Below, piece by piece: positions 54,466-63,314 of a stretch of DNA of 64,000 bases. The stretch comes from Candidatus Poribacteria bacterium (lineage in GTDB: Bacteria; Poribacteria; WGA-4E; WGA-3G). The translations under genes were made by a program, and so were the position numbers. Under the pieces are notes generated by a model. It saw nothing but the letters and a program-made list of their open reading frames with translations, had not been told where the DNA came from and made no database searches. The stretch's first letter is position 1. Each line of letters begins with the position of its first letter. The stretch lies in assembly GCA_012267415.1 (NCBI GenBank), contig JAAXGN010000107.1, positions 62,001 to 126,000 on the forward strand, given 5' to 3'.

Positions 54466-55104
54466 ATGAAAATCAGAAAGCATCTTCAACGCACACCCCC
54501 AGCCATGTCTGTCTGGATAAACACATTGACAATAATCAGTTTATGCTGTGTCTGTTTCTCTCTGAATGCATGCCGACTTGCTCACGTCTTGTCAACACAA
54601 TACAGCGAGAACATTGCACGTGCAAGCTACGGCACTGAAGCAAACCATCCAGGATTGAATGATGGTAATACTGAAACTGTAGCAACACTTCCAGCTGCAA
54701 ATGTACGAAACTTCATCATACGATTTGCAGATGTGCATCCTGTCCGCAAAATCGTCGTTCACAATGGAAACCTATTCAGATTTGAGATGGAATACCTAAA
54801 TCCTGATACGGGTAAATGGCAGGAGTTTAAAAATGTGATACAAAGACGGAACTTAGAAGGAAAACGAGCACAACCTATCTTTGAATTTGATAGATTGAAC
54901 TTTAAAACACAAATGATAAGAATAAACGTCTCACGCACTGTGGACGATATCATCGTAAACAAATTCACACGAGAGCCTGGAGACAAGATTGTCAATCAAC
55001 GTAGAGAACTCGCTGGTCAATATCTGCCTCATTTCCGCGTTGTACGACCATCTGTAGCGCAAGTTCGTGAAATAGAGGTATATCACCTCGCACAAAAAAA
55101 GTGA
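54466..55104 (+). CDS. Predicted lipoprotein with discoidin-like (F5/8 type C) fold
   Basis: 212 residues from the ATG at 54466, five bases after the BMC-P stop; an upstream ATG at 54442 overlaps that gene. Hydrophobic helix 16-35 ends in L-N-A-C, a fair lipobox. The body has A-S-Y-G-T-E-A-N-H-P-G-L-N-D-G-N-T-E-T then V-R-K-I-V-V-H-N-G, the start of the galactose-binding discoidin fold. Probably a membrane-anchored binding protein. It continues the operon direction toward the C25 protease. Confidence 0.65.
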   Translation: MKIRKHLQRTPPAMSVWINTLTIISLCCVCFSLNACRLAHVLSTQYSENIARASYGTEANHPGLNDGNTETVATLPAANVRNFIIRFADVHPVRKIVVHNGNLFRFEMEYLNPDTGKWQEFKNVIQRRNLEGKRAQPIFEFDRLNFKTQMIRINVSRTVDDIIVNKFTREPGDKIVNQRRELAGQYLPHFRVVRPSVAQVREIEVYHLAQKK

Positions 55105-55148
55105 GATGATCCCTTCTCACCTATCACAAATTATACTATACAATACTT

Positions 55149-58100
55149 ATGAAATACACTTCTGTCCTCGCAGCAATTTTACTCATCCTCTTATGTGTCT
55201 CATTTGGGAATGTCTTACCAATCGAAACTGCTATCAACCCCAACAACAGTCACAACGAAAGGCAGTTATATGCAAGTAAGAATAAAACTGAGAGTGGAAA
55301 GGTCGAATTGTTGGCCGCGTCCACACAAGGGGTTACAATTCAGCTCTCAATTGAAAAATCTGATTTTGACATTGATACACTGGAACATAATGGTGAACAA
55401 TTCCAAAGTCTGTCTTTCCCAAATTGCCATTATACAACTGATTACGACTCTGCTATGCTCCCAATGCAAACCGCATTGATAGGCGTTCCTTTTGACGCAC
55501 GTTTTACTGTGCGGATACTCGAAAGCGCAGAACCTACTACGGTTCAACTAAAACACAGATTGAAAACAATAGGATTCCACCCAAACACCGAAAAGACAAA
55601 CCGAGACAGCAATACAGTAAATCCTCCAATTATAGATGGTTTTCTACCGAACAAGCTTGCGCAGATCGGGACAGCAGGATTGATTAGAGAGAATCGTGTC
55701 CTTCCTTTAAAAATCTATCCAGTACAGTACAATCCTGCAACTCGTATCGTTAAACTCTATCATCGTATTGTCGTTGAAGTGCAGTTCATCAGTGATGCAA
55801 AGGCACCATCAGCGATTCAGAGTTTACCTCGTCCTGAATCTGATGCTTATGTGGAAATGTATGAGAAAGTTCTCATTAATCCACAAACCGCAAAGCAGTG
55901 GCGATCTCCAATCACGCAATGGACGACAAGAGATGACATGCCTACATCTTCAAGACTTACAGAAGATCAATCACATTTCCAAATACAAAGTGCACCCACA
56001 ATTACATCGCCACGATACAAGATCATTATCTCAGAATCAGGAATGTATCATATCACAGCAAGCGATTTAGCTGCAGCTGGAGCGGACATTTCATCAATCA
56101 GACCCAATACAATATCCCTTTCAAACAAAGGTAAGCAGATTCCGATATACATACGAAATTATCGCAACGGACAAACTTTAGATAATACTTCTGGATTGGA
56201 TGCTGATACTGAGATTATCTTCTACGGACAACGTCACAGTGGAAAGAATACTTACATTGATCCTAATTCTGATGTGAACGTCTATTGGCTTTCGTGGAAT
56301 GGCGGACCAGGTCTTAGAATGGAAACCGCTGTGCTTTCGTCAGAAACCGACCCATCTTTTGACGACACACCTACACTATATCAACCGAACAATTTCCTAA
56401 CACGTGTTCATCTTGAAAAAGACTTACAGTTTCGACGATTTAAAACTTTTGGTCTGGATACGGATACGGATATCGGTGAGTTCGGTGATGGGATACTATT
56501 AAGAAACTTCAATATCAGTACTTTACCAGATCTACCGACTGATAGTTGGTTCTGGGCACAGGTAAGTGCTCCTGAAAGCAGGGATTTTTCTTTTTCACTA
56601 CACGGAGTCGCAGGTACCGGTGCAAAAGCATCTATCAGGGTCATACTCCACGGCAGATCAGAAGGCGCACACAAAACTGATCTATGGTTGAACAATAATA
56701 GCCTACTCGGATCATCAGAATGGATAGGTGATACAGAATATCGCTTTGAAGACCGTCAAATCTCACAGTCCAATCTCAGAAATGGTAAAAATACTCTAAA
56801 TATGATAAGTCCAGGTGGACAAGGTCTTGACTTAGTCATGTTGAACTGGTTTGAAGTTGATTATTGGCGAACCTACGAAGCAAATAATAATGTCCTACCT
56901 TTTTCTATTACAAGCCTGCCAGATGAAACAAGCAGCTATGGAAATATCTCCTTTAAGGTTACGGTAAAAAACTTCACAAATCCCAACGTTGAAATCTATG
57001 ACGTTGACGGTACGCGCTTTGTCGGGATCGCACCGATCGAAGATGAGGATAATCCAGGTATCTTTAATGTAGATTTCCAATCTGTCCGGATCGGTCAAGC
57101 ACCCCAGTATCAACCAGATGGACAAATTGAATTCAATCCATCTATTCAATATATCGCACTAACAAGTGATAAATACCAAAAACCGGTGGAAATCATAAAG
57201 GATACACCATCAGATTTAAAGAACACACAGAACGGCGCAGATTACATCATTATTACGGATACGGAATTCGTACGGGATGCACAGCCACTTGCTAACTTCC
57301 GTAGCCAACAAGGATTGCGATCCAAAATAGTGGAAGTCCAAGACATATACGATGAATTCAATCATGGCATATCCAACCCGTATGCACTCAAAGATTTCCT
57401 TAAGTACACCTATCACAACTGGCAACCGCCAGCACCAACTTATGTTTTGCTACTCGGTGATACAAATCTAAGAGAAAAAAGTAGCACTGTACCTACAATA
57501 CAGATACAAGTACCAGGTTACGGTTCTTCTGCAAGCGATCACCAATTTGTGACAATCCGTGGAGATGATCAATTTCCTGACATGCTAATTGGAAGAGTCC
57601 CAGTAACAAATAGTGTTGAGGCACGCATTTTTGTAGAACGCGCCATAAACTATGAAAGCAATGGCAACAGAGGTCCTTGGCACAAACGCATACTTATGCT
57701 GGCAGGTTCTGATGCCGATTTTCACCACCAAACTGATTCACTCGTTGAACGCAGTCACTTAACAAGAAAATATGAGACGCATGTCATCTATGCACCGCCA
57801 ACTGCAGAGGATGAATTAACACTAGGAGAAGGTGTTACACCTGTCGGAAGACAAGTAATTGATGGATTCAATGCGGGTTCTAGCCTTGTCAATTATGTCG
57901 GACATGGCGGAGGCGGTAGATGGGCATCCAGTCGTATGATGGATTTGGAAGATCCGCATATAAACCTAACCAATATCTCAGAATTGCCTTTCGTAATCAG
58001 CATGACCTGTTTTACCGGAGCATTTGATATCCCAGGTGGATGTTTGGCTGAAGAATTTCTTAGATCTGAAAATGGGGGAGCAATAGCAGTCTTCGGAGGC

Positions 58101-60416
58101 ACCAGCATAGGATTACTACTGCAAGACCATATACTCAATAGACAACTATTCAAAGTCATTTTTGATGACAAAACACAGCACTTAGGTGCAATTGTCGCTG
58201 AAGCAAAAACCAACTTTCTTATTCTCTTACCCGGTTATCCTGATTTAGCTAATATCTTTACGTTATTTGGGGATCCCGCAACAAAACTGAATTTACCACA
58301 TACAGAATTACAAATCAACACAAAAGTACAAGAGGTTACGAACAAGCACGACTTCGTGACCGGTACAGAGCTCACTGTATCAGGAAAACTACCCAACAAT
58401 AACTTTACTGGCAATGCTGAGATCACCGTCCTATCCAATCCTATAATCAGAGAAATAAAGAAAAAACGAACATCATTCCGCACACCCGATATTGATACAC
58501 GACACGCATTGGATAACACACCGCGTATTAAAACTGTTCAAGTGGTAGATGGAAAATTTGAAACACAAATACAACTTCCTTACAACAGTGAATTTGAGGC
58601 TTTTAATCTAAGAGTGTATGCATGGAATACTGATGAAGATGCTATCGGATACGCAGCTTTTGCTCCTATTGATAGATATATTAAAAACCATCAAACGGAA
58701 CCATATCCCGCCAAACCTGAACAACCCATACACGTTGTCGCTGATGTCACAAATCATAAACTAATTGATGAAATGACACTGTTCTGGAGCGATATTGACA
58801 TCAGATCCATACATCATGATACAGAGCAAATACCAATGATTCGCATCGAAGGAAATACCTTTAAAACCGAGGAACCCATCCCCTTTCGCCACTCGGGTAG
58901 ACAGATTGACTACACTATTCGGATAAAACCTATAGATGGACCTATACTTCACACTGAAGTCGTCACCTTTGACATTGGTGAAGCGGATCTCACTGTCTTG
59001 GAAAATACTATCAACTGGAGTAGCGATTCTCCATACCTTCTGTCAGTTCAGATATTTAACGACGGAACAGTTCCCTCAAAGAATATACCCGTTCACTTTT
59101 TTCAAATACCTGTTGATGAAAACGCTGAGACACAGGATATTACACGTGAAACATTGGAAAACGCTACGTTAATTGGAGGTAAGCAACAGATACTATCGGA
59201 AGTAAGTCCGAATGAAGTAACAGTGGTAGGAGTACCATGGACACCGCCCCCCGGTAAACACCTTATCGCTATTTTGGTTGACATGACTTCAGACGAAAAT
59301 CCGTACGGGGTTCTGCAGGAATCGAATGAATTCAATAACTTCGCTTCAACTGAGTTTAACAACAATCGTCTGTTTCTTACACCCGATAACATCAGAACTC
59401 CAATTCAGAGTCCAGACGGTATATTCCATTTCTCCATCCCAGATGAAAATGACAGTACCTTGTCGGTAATTACTTTTAAAACCGAAGCATTGACAATACC
59501 TAACCAACCAGATATAACGTATACATCTCATGTAGTTGATCCGAGTTCGTCTCTTGCATACCGTCTTGACGTTACTGAGGAAACTGAATTGAAGGGTATA
59601 GTGACTTTTGTAGAAACAACACCTGATGACCCAAACAGCTATAAAAAATACATCTATAAAAAAGACGGTGAAACGGGAAATTGGATTCGCATCGGACAAC
59701 AAATAGAAAACGAAGACTCTATCTCTGCAGAGGTTACGCTTCCCGGTACCTTTGCACTGCTTTCACATTCAGATAGTACCCCACCAACACTCTCTTTAAC
59801 TGTTGAAAACCAAGGGTTTATTGAAGGGGATTACATCCCTGATTTACCTACATTCACAGCAAGAATTGAAGATGCCAACGGAATTGATCCACATCCAGGT
59901 AAGATAATCCTCACACAAAACGGTAAACGAATACCACAAGATGAATACACCCTATCTACCTCTGCAACCAACACCAATCTACTTCTGGTAACCTACTCAC
60001 CTACGACTGCATTACAGAGTGGAAATCTAAGAATTCGCTTGCAAGCACATGATGCAAACGGAAATGTAGACGATGCAGAACTCAATGCAAAGGTCGCAGG
60101 TGGATTTGAGATAAAGAACATCGCAAACTTCCCGAACCCGTTTAAACCAGGACAAGGTAAAGGAAAAGGCACAGATTTCGCCTACTATCTCACCCAAAGT
60201 GCCGACAAAGTAAGTCTTAAAATATATACACTCACAGGTAGACTCATCACATCGGTAGATACACTTGATGCATCTACCTCCTATAACGAATACCACTTTG
60301 AGGGATTAGATGCGGACGGTGATCCGCTTGCAAATGGCGTCTATATCTATAAATTTACAGCAACAAAGGACGACGAACGTGTTCAAAAGTTTGGGAAAAT
60401 TGTCGTCATTAAGTAG
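55149..60416 (+). CDS. Gingipain-like C25 peptidase with type IX-like sorting tail
   Basis: 1755 residues with a Sec signal at 1-22. The peptidase domain, about 690-1050, has the C25 dyad: His919 in N-Y-V-G-H-G-G and Cys954 in S-M-T-C-F-T-G-A-F-D. Ig-like and adhesive modules follow. The last 90 residues contain F-P-N-P-F-K-P and Y-T-L-T-G-R-L, then A-N-G-V-Y-I-Y-K-F, the FlgD-like/type IX C-terminal sorting fold. PorU and gingipains are built this way, so it is either a surface protease or a sortase-like PorU relative. No other type IX gene is nearby. Confidence 0.88.
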   Translation: MKYTSVLAAILLILLCVSFGNVLPIETAINPNNSHNERQLYASKNKTESGKVELLAASTQGVTIQLSIEKSDFDIDTLEHNGEQFQSLSFPNCHYTTDYDSAMLPMQTALIGVPFDARFTVRILESAEPTTVQLKHRLKTIGFHPNTEKTNRDSNTVNPPIIDGFLPNKLAQIGTAGLIRENRVLPLKIYPVQYNPATRIVKLYHRIVVEVQFISDAKAPSAIQSLPRPESDAYVEMYEKVLINPQTAKQWRSPITQWTTRDDMPTSSRLTEDQSHFQIQSAPTITSPRYKIIISESGMYHITASDLAAAGADISSIRPNTISLSNKGKQIPIYIRNYRNGQTLDNTSGLDADTEIIFYGQRHSGKNTYIDPNSDVNVYWLSWNGGPGLRMETAVLSSETDPSFDDTPTLYQPNNFLTRVHLEKDLQFRRFKTFGLDTDTDIGEFGDGILLRNFNISTLPDLPTDSWFWAQVSAPESRDFSFSLHGVAGTGAKASIRVILHGRSEGAHKTDLWLNNNSLLGSSEWIGDTEYRFEDRQISQSNLRNGKNTLNMISPGGQGLDLVMLNWFEVDYWRTYEANNNVLPFSITSLPDETSSYGNISFKVTVKNFTNPNVEIYDVDGTRFVGIAPIEDEDNPGIFNVDFQSVRIGQAPQYQPDGQIEFNPSIQYIALTSDKYQKPVEIIKDTPSDLKNTQNGADYIIITDTEFVRDAQPLANFRSQQGLRSKIVEVQDIYDEFNHGISNPYALKDFLKYTYHNWQPPAPTYVLLLGDTNLREKSSTVPTIQIQVPGYGSSASDHQFVTIRGDDQFPDMLIGRVPVTNSVEARIFVERAINYESNGNRGPWHKRILMLAGSDADFHHQTDSLVERSHLTRKYETHVIYAPPTAEDELTLGEGVTPVGRQVIDGFNAGSSLVNYVGHGGGGRWASSRMMDLEDPHINLTNISELPFVISMTCFTGAFDIPGGCLAEEFLRSENGGAIAVFGGTSIGLLLQDHILNRQLFKVIFDDKTQHLGAIVAEAKTNFLILLPGYPDLANIFTLFGDPATKLNLPHTELQINTKVQEVTNKHDFVTGTELTVSGKLPNNNFTGNAEITVLSNPIIREIKKKRTSFRTPDIDTRHALDNTPRIKTVQVVDGKFETQIQLPYNSEFEAFNLRVYAWNTDEDAIGYAAFAPIDRYIKNHQTEPYPAKPEQPIHVVADVTNHKLIDEMTLFWSDIDIRSIHHDTEQIPMIRIEGNTFKTEEPIPFRHSGRQIDYTIRIKPIDGPILHTEVVTFDIGEADLTVLENTINWSSDSPYLLSVQIFNDGTVPSKNIPVHFFQIPVDENAETQDITRETLENATLIGGKQQILSEVSPNEVTVVGVPWTPPPGKHLIAILVDMTSDENPYGVLQESNEFNNFASTEFNNNRLFLTPDNIRTPIQSPDGIFHFSIPDENDSTLSVITFKTEALTIPNQPDITYTSHVVDPSSSLAYRLDVTEETELKGIVTFVETTPDDPNSYKKYIYKKDGETGNWIRIGQQIENEDSISAEVTLPGTFALLSHSDSTPPTLSLTVENQGFIEGDYIPDLPTFTARIEDANGIDPHPGKIILTQNGKRIPQDEYTLSTSATNTNLLLVTYSPTTALQSGNLRIRLQAHDANGNVDDAELNAKVAGGFEIKNIANFPNPFKPGQGKGKGTDFAYYLTQSADKVSLKIYTLTGRLITSVDTLDASTSYNEYHFEGLDADGDPLANGVYIYKFTATKDDERVQKFGKIVVIK

Positions 60417-60454
60417 CATACCTGAGAACGAATTATAGTAGAATATGGAATTGA

Positions 60455-60551
60455 TTACACATTCTGTTCTGTAGGAGGGAACTCGGCTTCCCGACTACCA
60501 AAGCGTTTAGTCGGGAAGTGGAGTTTCCTCCTACAAAATAAGTGTGTAATT
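60455..60551. repeat. Inverted repeat with GTAGGAGGGAACT core, copy F
   Basis: ATTACACA...TGTGTAAT ends enclose a long palindrome, GTAGGAGGGAACTCGGCTTCC paired with its complement. The same core is in copy G (61646-61781) within different ends. It sits between the convergent C25 and GNAT genes and may serve as a two-way terminator. Confidence 0.75.
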
Positions 60552-60577
60552 GTTGTATACTTAACCGTAACATTCAT

Positions 60578-61558
60578 CTATGCTTCACGTGCATAGATCA
60601 ATACATCGTAATTTCTATCCGCATAGGTAAACTGATTCCTAAGCTGACCTTCACAAGTAAATCCGGCATCTTCTAAAACCGACACCTTCTTTTCAGATGT
60701 ATGATCAACATAGCACTGTACCTTAGAATCTGGAAACGCTAATGATGAAAGCAGAATTGCAGCATCACCTGCAAAATTTGGATGAAAAAAGATATCCAGA
60801 ACAGCAGTTTCAGGTCGCCAACGCGTATCACGACTGATAGTACCCAAACCAACAATTGCACCATCTGACGTGATTAACAACTTCGCGTCGTGATAATCAT
60901 CTTTCTCTTCCAAATCCTGTTTAAAGCCGAGAAAACCTCCCTCAAAATTGGTAGGTCCGTAAGAACGCCATTTAAGACTTCGCAGTATATCTCCACCAGT
61001 AATACTCAACAGTGCTGTGATTTTTGACCAATCACACCATTCAACAGATTTCGTCTTAACGGGAGAAGGCGAGAAATACGTTTCCTCAAAATCTGAGTTT
61101 ACATAATACTTCATAAAACCAGATTCGGGTATCACACTTTCAAAACCAAAACCTTTATATACATGGTATGGGTGTCCATTATATCCTGTTCCAAGGTAGA
61201 GAGCACGACCCTTCCGTTGCCGAAAGTCCTCCATTTGAAAAGCCATTGCACCTTTGCAGGCACCTTTCCTTCTCTCATCGGGAAGTGTAAAAACATGACC
61301 TAATATCCCAATTCCCTCATGTTCCACGGTCATGATGTTAGTAATTATTGTTCCCTCAACCTTTCCAACATAGAACCGCGTCTCTAATGCATCCATTGAT
61401 TCTGTCACACACCTATCAATATGCCATTTGAAAATACCCGGTTTATGTCCAAGAAACTTCATTATCTCATCAGCGTGTGATGCATCAGGTGCAGATATCA
61501 CACCCACTTCCATCTGTTGACCTGTCTTAAGAACAGTATTTCCTAATATTTTATACAT
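60578..61558 (-). CDS. GNAT-family N-acetyltransferase
   Basis: 326 residues from the ATG at 61558, which has GGGG-type ribosome bases upstream; an ATG at 61588 would lie only about six bases after the predicted RNA start. Residues about 15-150 form the acetyl-CoA domain with V-F-T-L-P-D-E-R-R-K-G-A, the pyrophosphate loop, and Y-K-G-F-G-F. The second half may be another, decayed GNAT-like domain. Substrate unknown. Confidence 0.75.
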   Translation of the reverse strand: MYKILGNTVLKTGQQMEVGVISAPDASHADEIMKFLGHKPGIFKWHIDRCVTESMDALETRFYVGKVEGTIITNIMTVEHEGIGILGHVFTLPDERRKGACKGAMAFQMEDFRQRKGRALYLGTGYNGHPYHVYKGFGFESVIPESGFMKYYVNSDFEETYFSPSPVKTKSVEWCDWSKITALLSITGGDILRSLKWRSYGPTNFEGGFLGFKQDLEEKDDYHDAKLLITSDGAIVGLGTISRDTRWRPETAVLDIFFHPNFAGDAAILLSSLAFPDSKVQCYVDHTSEKKVSVLEDAGFTCEGQLRNQFTYADRNYDVLIYAREA

Positions 61559-61600
61559 TTCTACCCCACATAACAAAATTATTGACATTTTTTTTTGAAT

Positions 61601-61629
61601 ATCATATACTTAAAATAGTAAGGTGTCAA
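61601..61629 (-). promoter_or_regulatory. Strong promoter of the GNAT gene
   Basis: On the minus strand TTGACA (61624-61629) and TATGAT (61601-61606), 17 bases apart. RNA would start near 61594, 36 bases before the chosen ATG. The -35 box overlaps the hairpin AGGTGTCAAGACACCT. Confidence 0.7.
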
Positions 61630-61645
61630 GACACCTATTTAATTA

Positions 61646-61781
61646 TATAGTGAACATTGAAAATAATGACACAAAGTCCCTGTAGGAGGGAACTCCGCTT
61701 CCCGACTAAACGCTTTGGTAGTCGGGAAGTGGAGTTCCCTCCTACATCTCACATGTTCCATTAATTCAAGAGTTTACTATA
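61646..61781. repeat. MITE-like repeat, copy G (136 bp)
   Basis: Ends TATAGTGAACATTGAAAATA and TTAATTCAAGAGTTTACTATA (inverted), as in copy D, around the GTAGGAGGGAACTCC...CCTCCTAC palindrome of copy F. It lies between the GNAT promoter and ndk. Confidence 0.8.
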
Positions 61782-61816
61782 ATAAATGAATATGTTCAGA
61801 GTGAAACGGAGAAAAA

Positions 61817-62245
61817 ATGGTAGTAGAACGGACACTTGTGCTAGTGAAACCAGATGGCGTTGAACGCGGACTTATCGGTGAGATAATTTCCCGCTACGAA
61901 AGCAAGGGACTAAAACTTATTGGATTAAAGTTAATGAATTTCTCTCGCGTCAAAGCGGAGGAACTATATGCTATCCATAAAGGACGACCATACTATGAGA
62001 AACTCATAGATTTTATGACCTCAAAACCTATTGTCGCAATTGCGATTGAAGGCAACAACGCAATTGATTTAGTCCGTCTAATCAATGGGGAAACCGATCC
62101 CTTAAAATCTGCTCCTGGCAGCATCCGTGGTGATTTTTCCACTGACATCACATTTAACCTTGTGCATGCATCCGATTGCACAGAAAATGCCGAGTCCGAA
62201 TTGGCAATCCTATTTTCTCCAGAAGAACTCTGTTCTTACGATTAA
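61817..62245 (+). CDS. ndk: Nucleoside diphosphate kinase
   Basis: 142 residues. It moves phosphate between nucleoside di- and triphosphates through a phospho-histidine, His117 in N-L-V-H-A-S-D. The N-terminal T-L-V-L-V-K-P-D-G-V and the R-G-D-F-S substrate loop match the family, and length is standard. The ribosome site ACGGAG precedes the ATG. Confidence 0.97.
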   Translation: MVVERTLVLVKPDGVERGLIGEIISRYESKGLKLIGLKLMNFSRVKAEELYAIHKGRPYYEKLIDFMTSKPIVAIAIEGNNAIDLVRLINGETDPLKSAPGSIRGDFSTDITFNLVHASDCTENAESELAILFSPEELCSYD

Positions 62246-62283
62246 CGTGAGTTTGATTAAGCATTTTGGATGCTTCACTCACG
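62246..62283 (+). terminator. Nested hairpin after ndk
   Basis: Outer arms CGTGAG/CTCACG enclose an inner stem AAGCAT/ATGCTT. It begins at the ndk stop codon. No clear T run follows, so termination strength is uncertain. Confidence 0.45.
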
Positions 62284-62309
62284 CCATTTCGTATCCGAGA
62301 GGCGTGAAT

Positions 62310-62366
62310 TGTAGCACAAACTTTTAGTTTGTGACACATCTTCGCAAACTGGAAAGTTTGCGCTAC
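62310..62366. repeat. TGTAGC-arm inverted repeat, copy 6
   Basis: TGTAGCACAAAC...GTTTGTG, a short spacer, then CGCAAACTGGAAAGTTTGCGCTACA. Same family as 4548-4606 and 49696-49754. Confidence 0.8.
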
Positions 62367-62430
62367 ATTTATCAAACTTACGTTACATTAACACAATCAT
62401 AGTAAGACTAAGAAATGAGGAGGACAAACA

Positions 62431-63243
62431 ATGAACAAAGTTAATACAGTGAGAACACGCAATGGATGGAAGCATCCATTATATTTCGCATTCCTTATGG
62501 TACTCATCATCGGAGTCGCTTTCAACGTTTATGCTGGTAAAGACGACTGTACAAACATAGATGGTGATGGTGCAGTAGCAATATCGGAAGTAAATAGTGA
62601 AAATGTCAACACACCCAATGATTACGATGAAGTCGTTGAAGAGGACGACCGTAAAGGTGTTATCTATCTCTCCTTGATCGGTGGCAGTCAACCGACACCA
62701 AACGGTTGTGGACTTAATCCAAAGAATGATGCCAGTCAATGGACAGGATGGGGAGGTCCGCTTAACTTTGACAACGTCACCATCGGCGAAGGTACAACGA
62801 CACGAAATCATATTGTTATCGGTGGCACCCTTTTTGAACGTGGCATCGGTTCACACGCTATTGCCACCCTTGTTTACGATCTGTCTGGGGACAAATACCT
62901 AAGATTTGAGGCTTATGTCGGTATGTCCGATGAAAAAGACCCGGGTGGCTGTGGAGCCGGTGGAACAAGCGATTTTACTTTCTCTATTGATGGCAAAGAG
63001 GCATTCAAATCTGAAACGCTCCCAGGTGCGGATGGTGGCGAAAATGTAGAGGCAGTCAAAGTCGAATTTGATATCCCTACGGGTGCCAAAGAACTCACAA
63101 TTGTGATGGGAGATGGCGGTGATGGTATAGGTTGCGACCATTCAACAATTGGGGATGCTAAGCTCCTTACCGCACAAGCACTTGCAGTGGAACCTGCAAA
63201 CAAACTCCCTACAATTTGGGGGCATCTCAAAGAAAGTTATTAA
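62431..63243 (+). CDS. Secreted NPCBM-domain protein with WG-x-x-K tail
   Basis: 270 residues; AGGAGG precedes the ATG. After a basic start, a hydrophobic segment (about 15-33) ends near V-Y-A-G as a signal peptide. Residues 70-250 match the NPCBM carbohydrate-binding fold: G-W-G-G-P-L-N-F-D-N then F-E-R-G-I-G-S-H-A and a closing L-T-I-V-M-G-D-G-G-D strand. Several cysteines (about six) suggest disulfides. The tail K-L-P-T-I-W-G-H-L-K-E-S-Y repeats that at 10444. Probably glycan-binding at the cell surface. A paralogue follows 71 bases downstream. Confidence 0.8.
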   Translation: MNKVNTVRTRNGWKHPLYFAFLMVLIIGVAFNVYAGKDDCTNIDGDGAVAISEVNSENVNTPNDYDEVVEEDDRKGVIYLSLIGGSQPTPNGCGLNPKNDASQWTGWGGPLNFDNVTIGEGTTTRNHIVIGGTLFERGIGSHAIATLVYDLSGDKYLRFEAYVGMSDEKDPGGCGAGGTSDFTFSIDGKEAFKSETLPGADGGENVEAVKVEFDIPTGAKELTIVMGDGGDGIGCDHSTIGDAKLLTAQALAVEPANKLPTIWGHLKESY

Positions 63244-63314
63244 TTGTTGTGTAATTATTTTATATGTCTACGTTAATTTAGTTTTTATTTTAATTCAAAT
63301 GGAGGCTTAAAACA

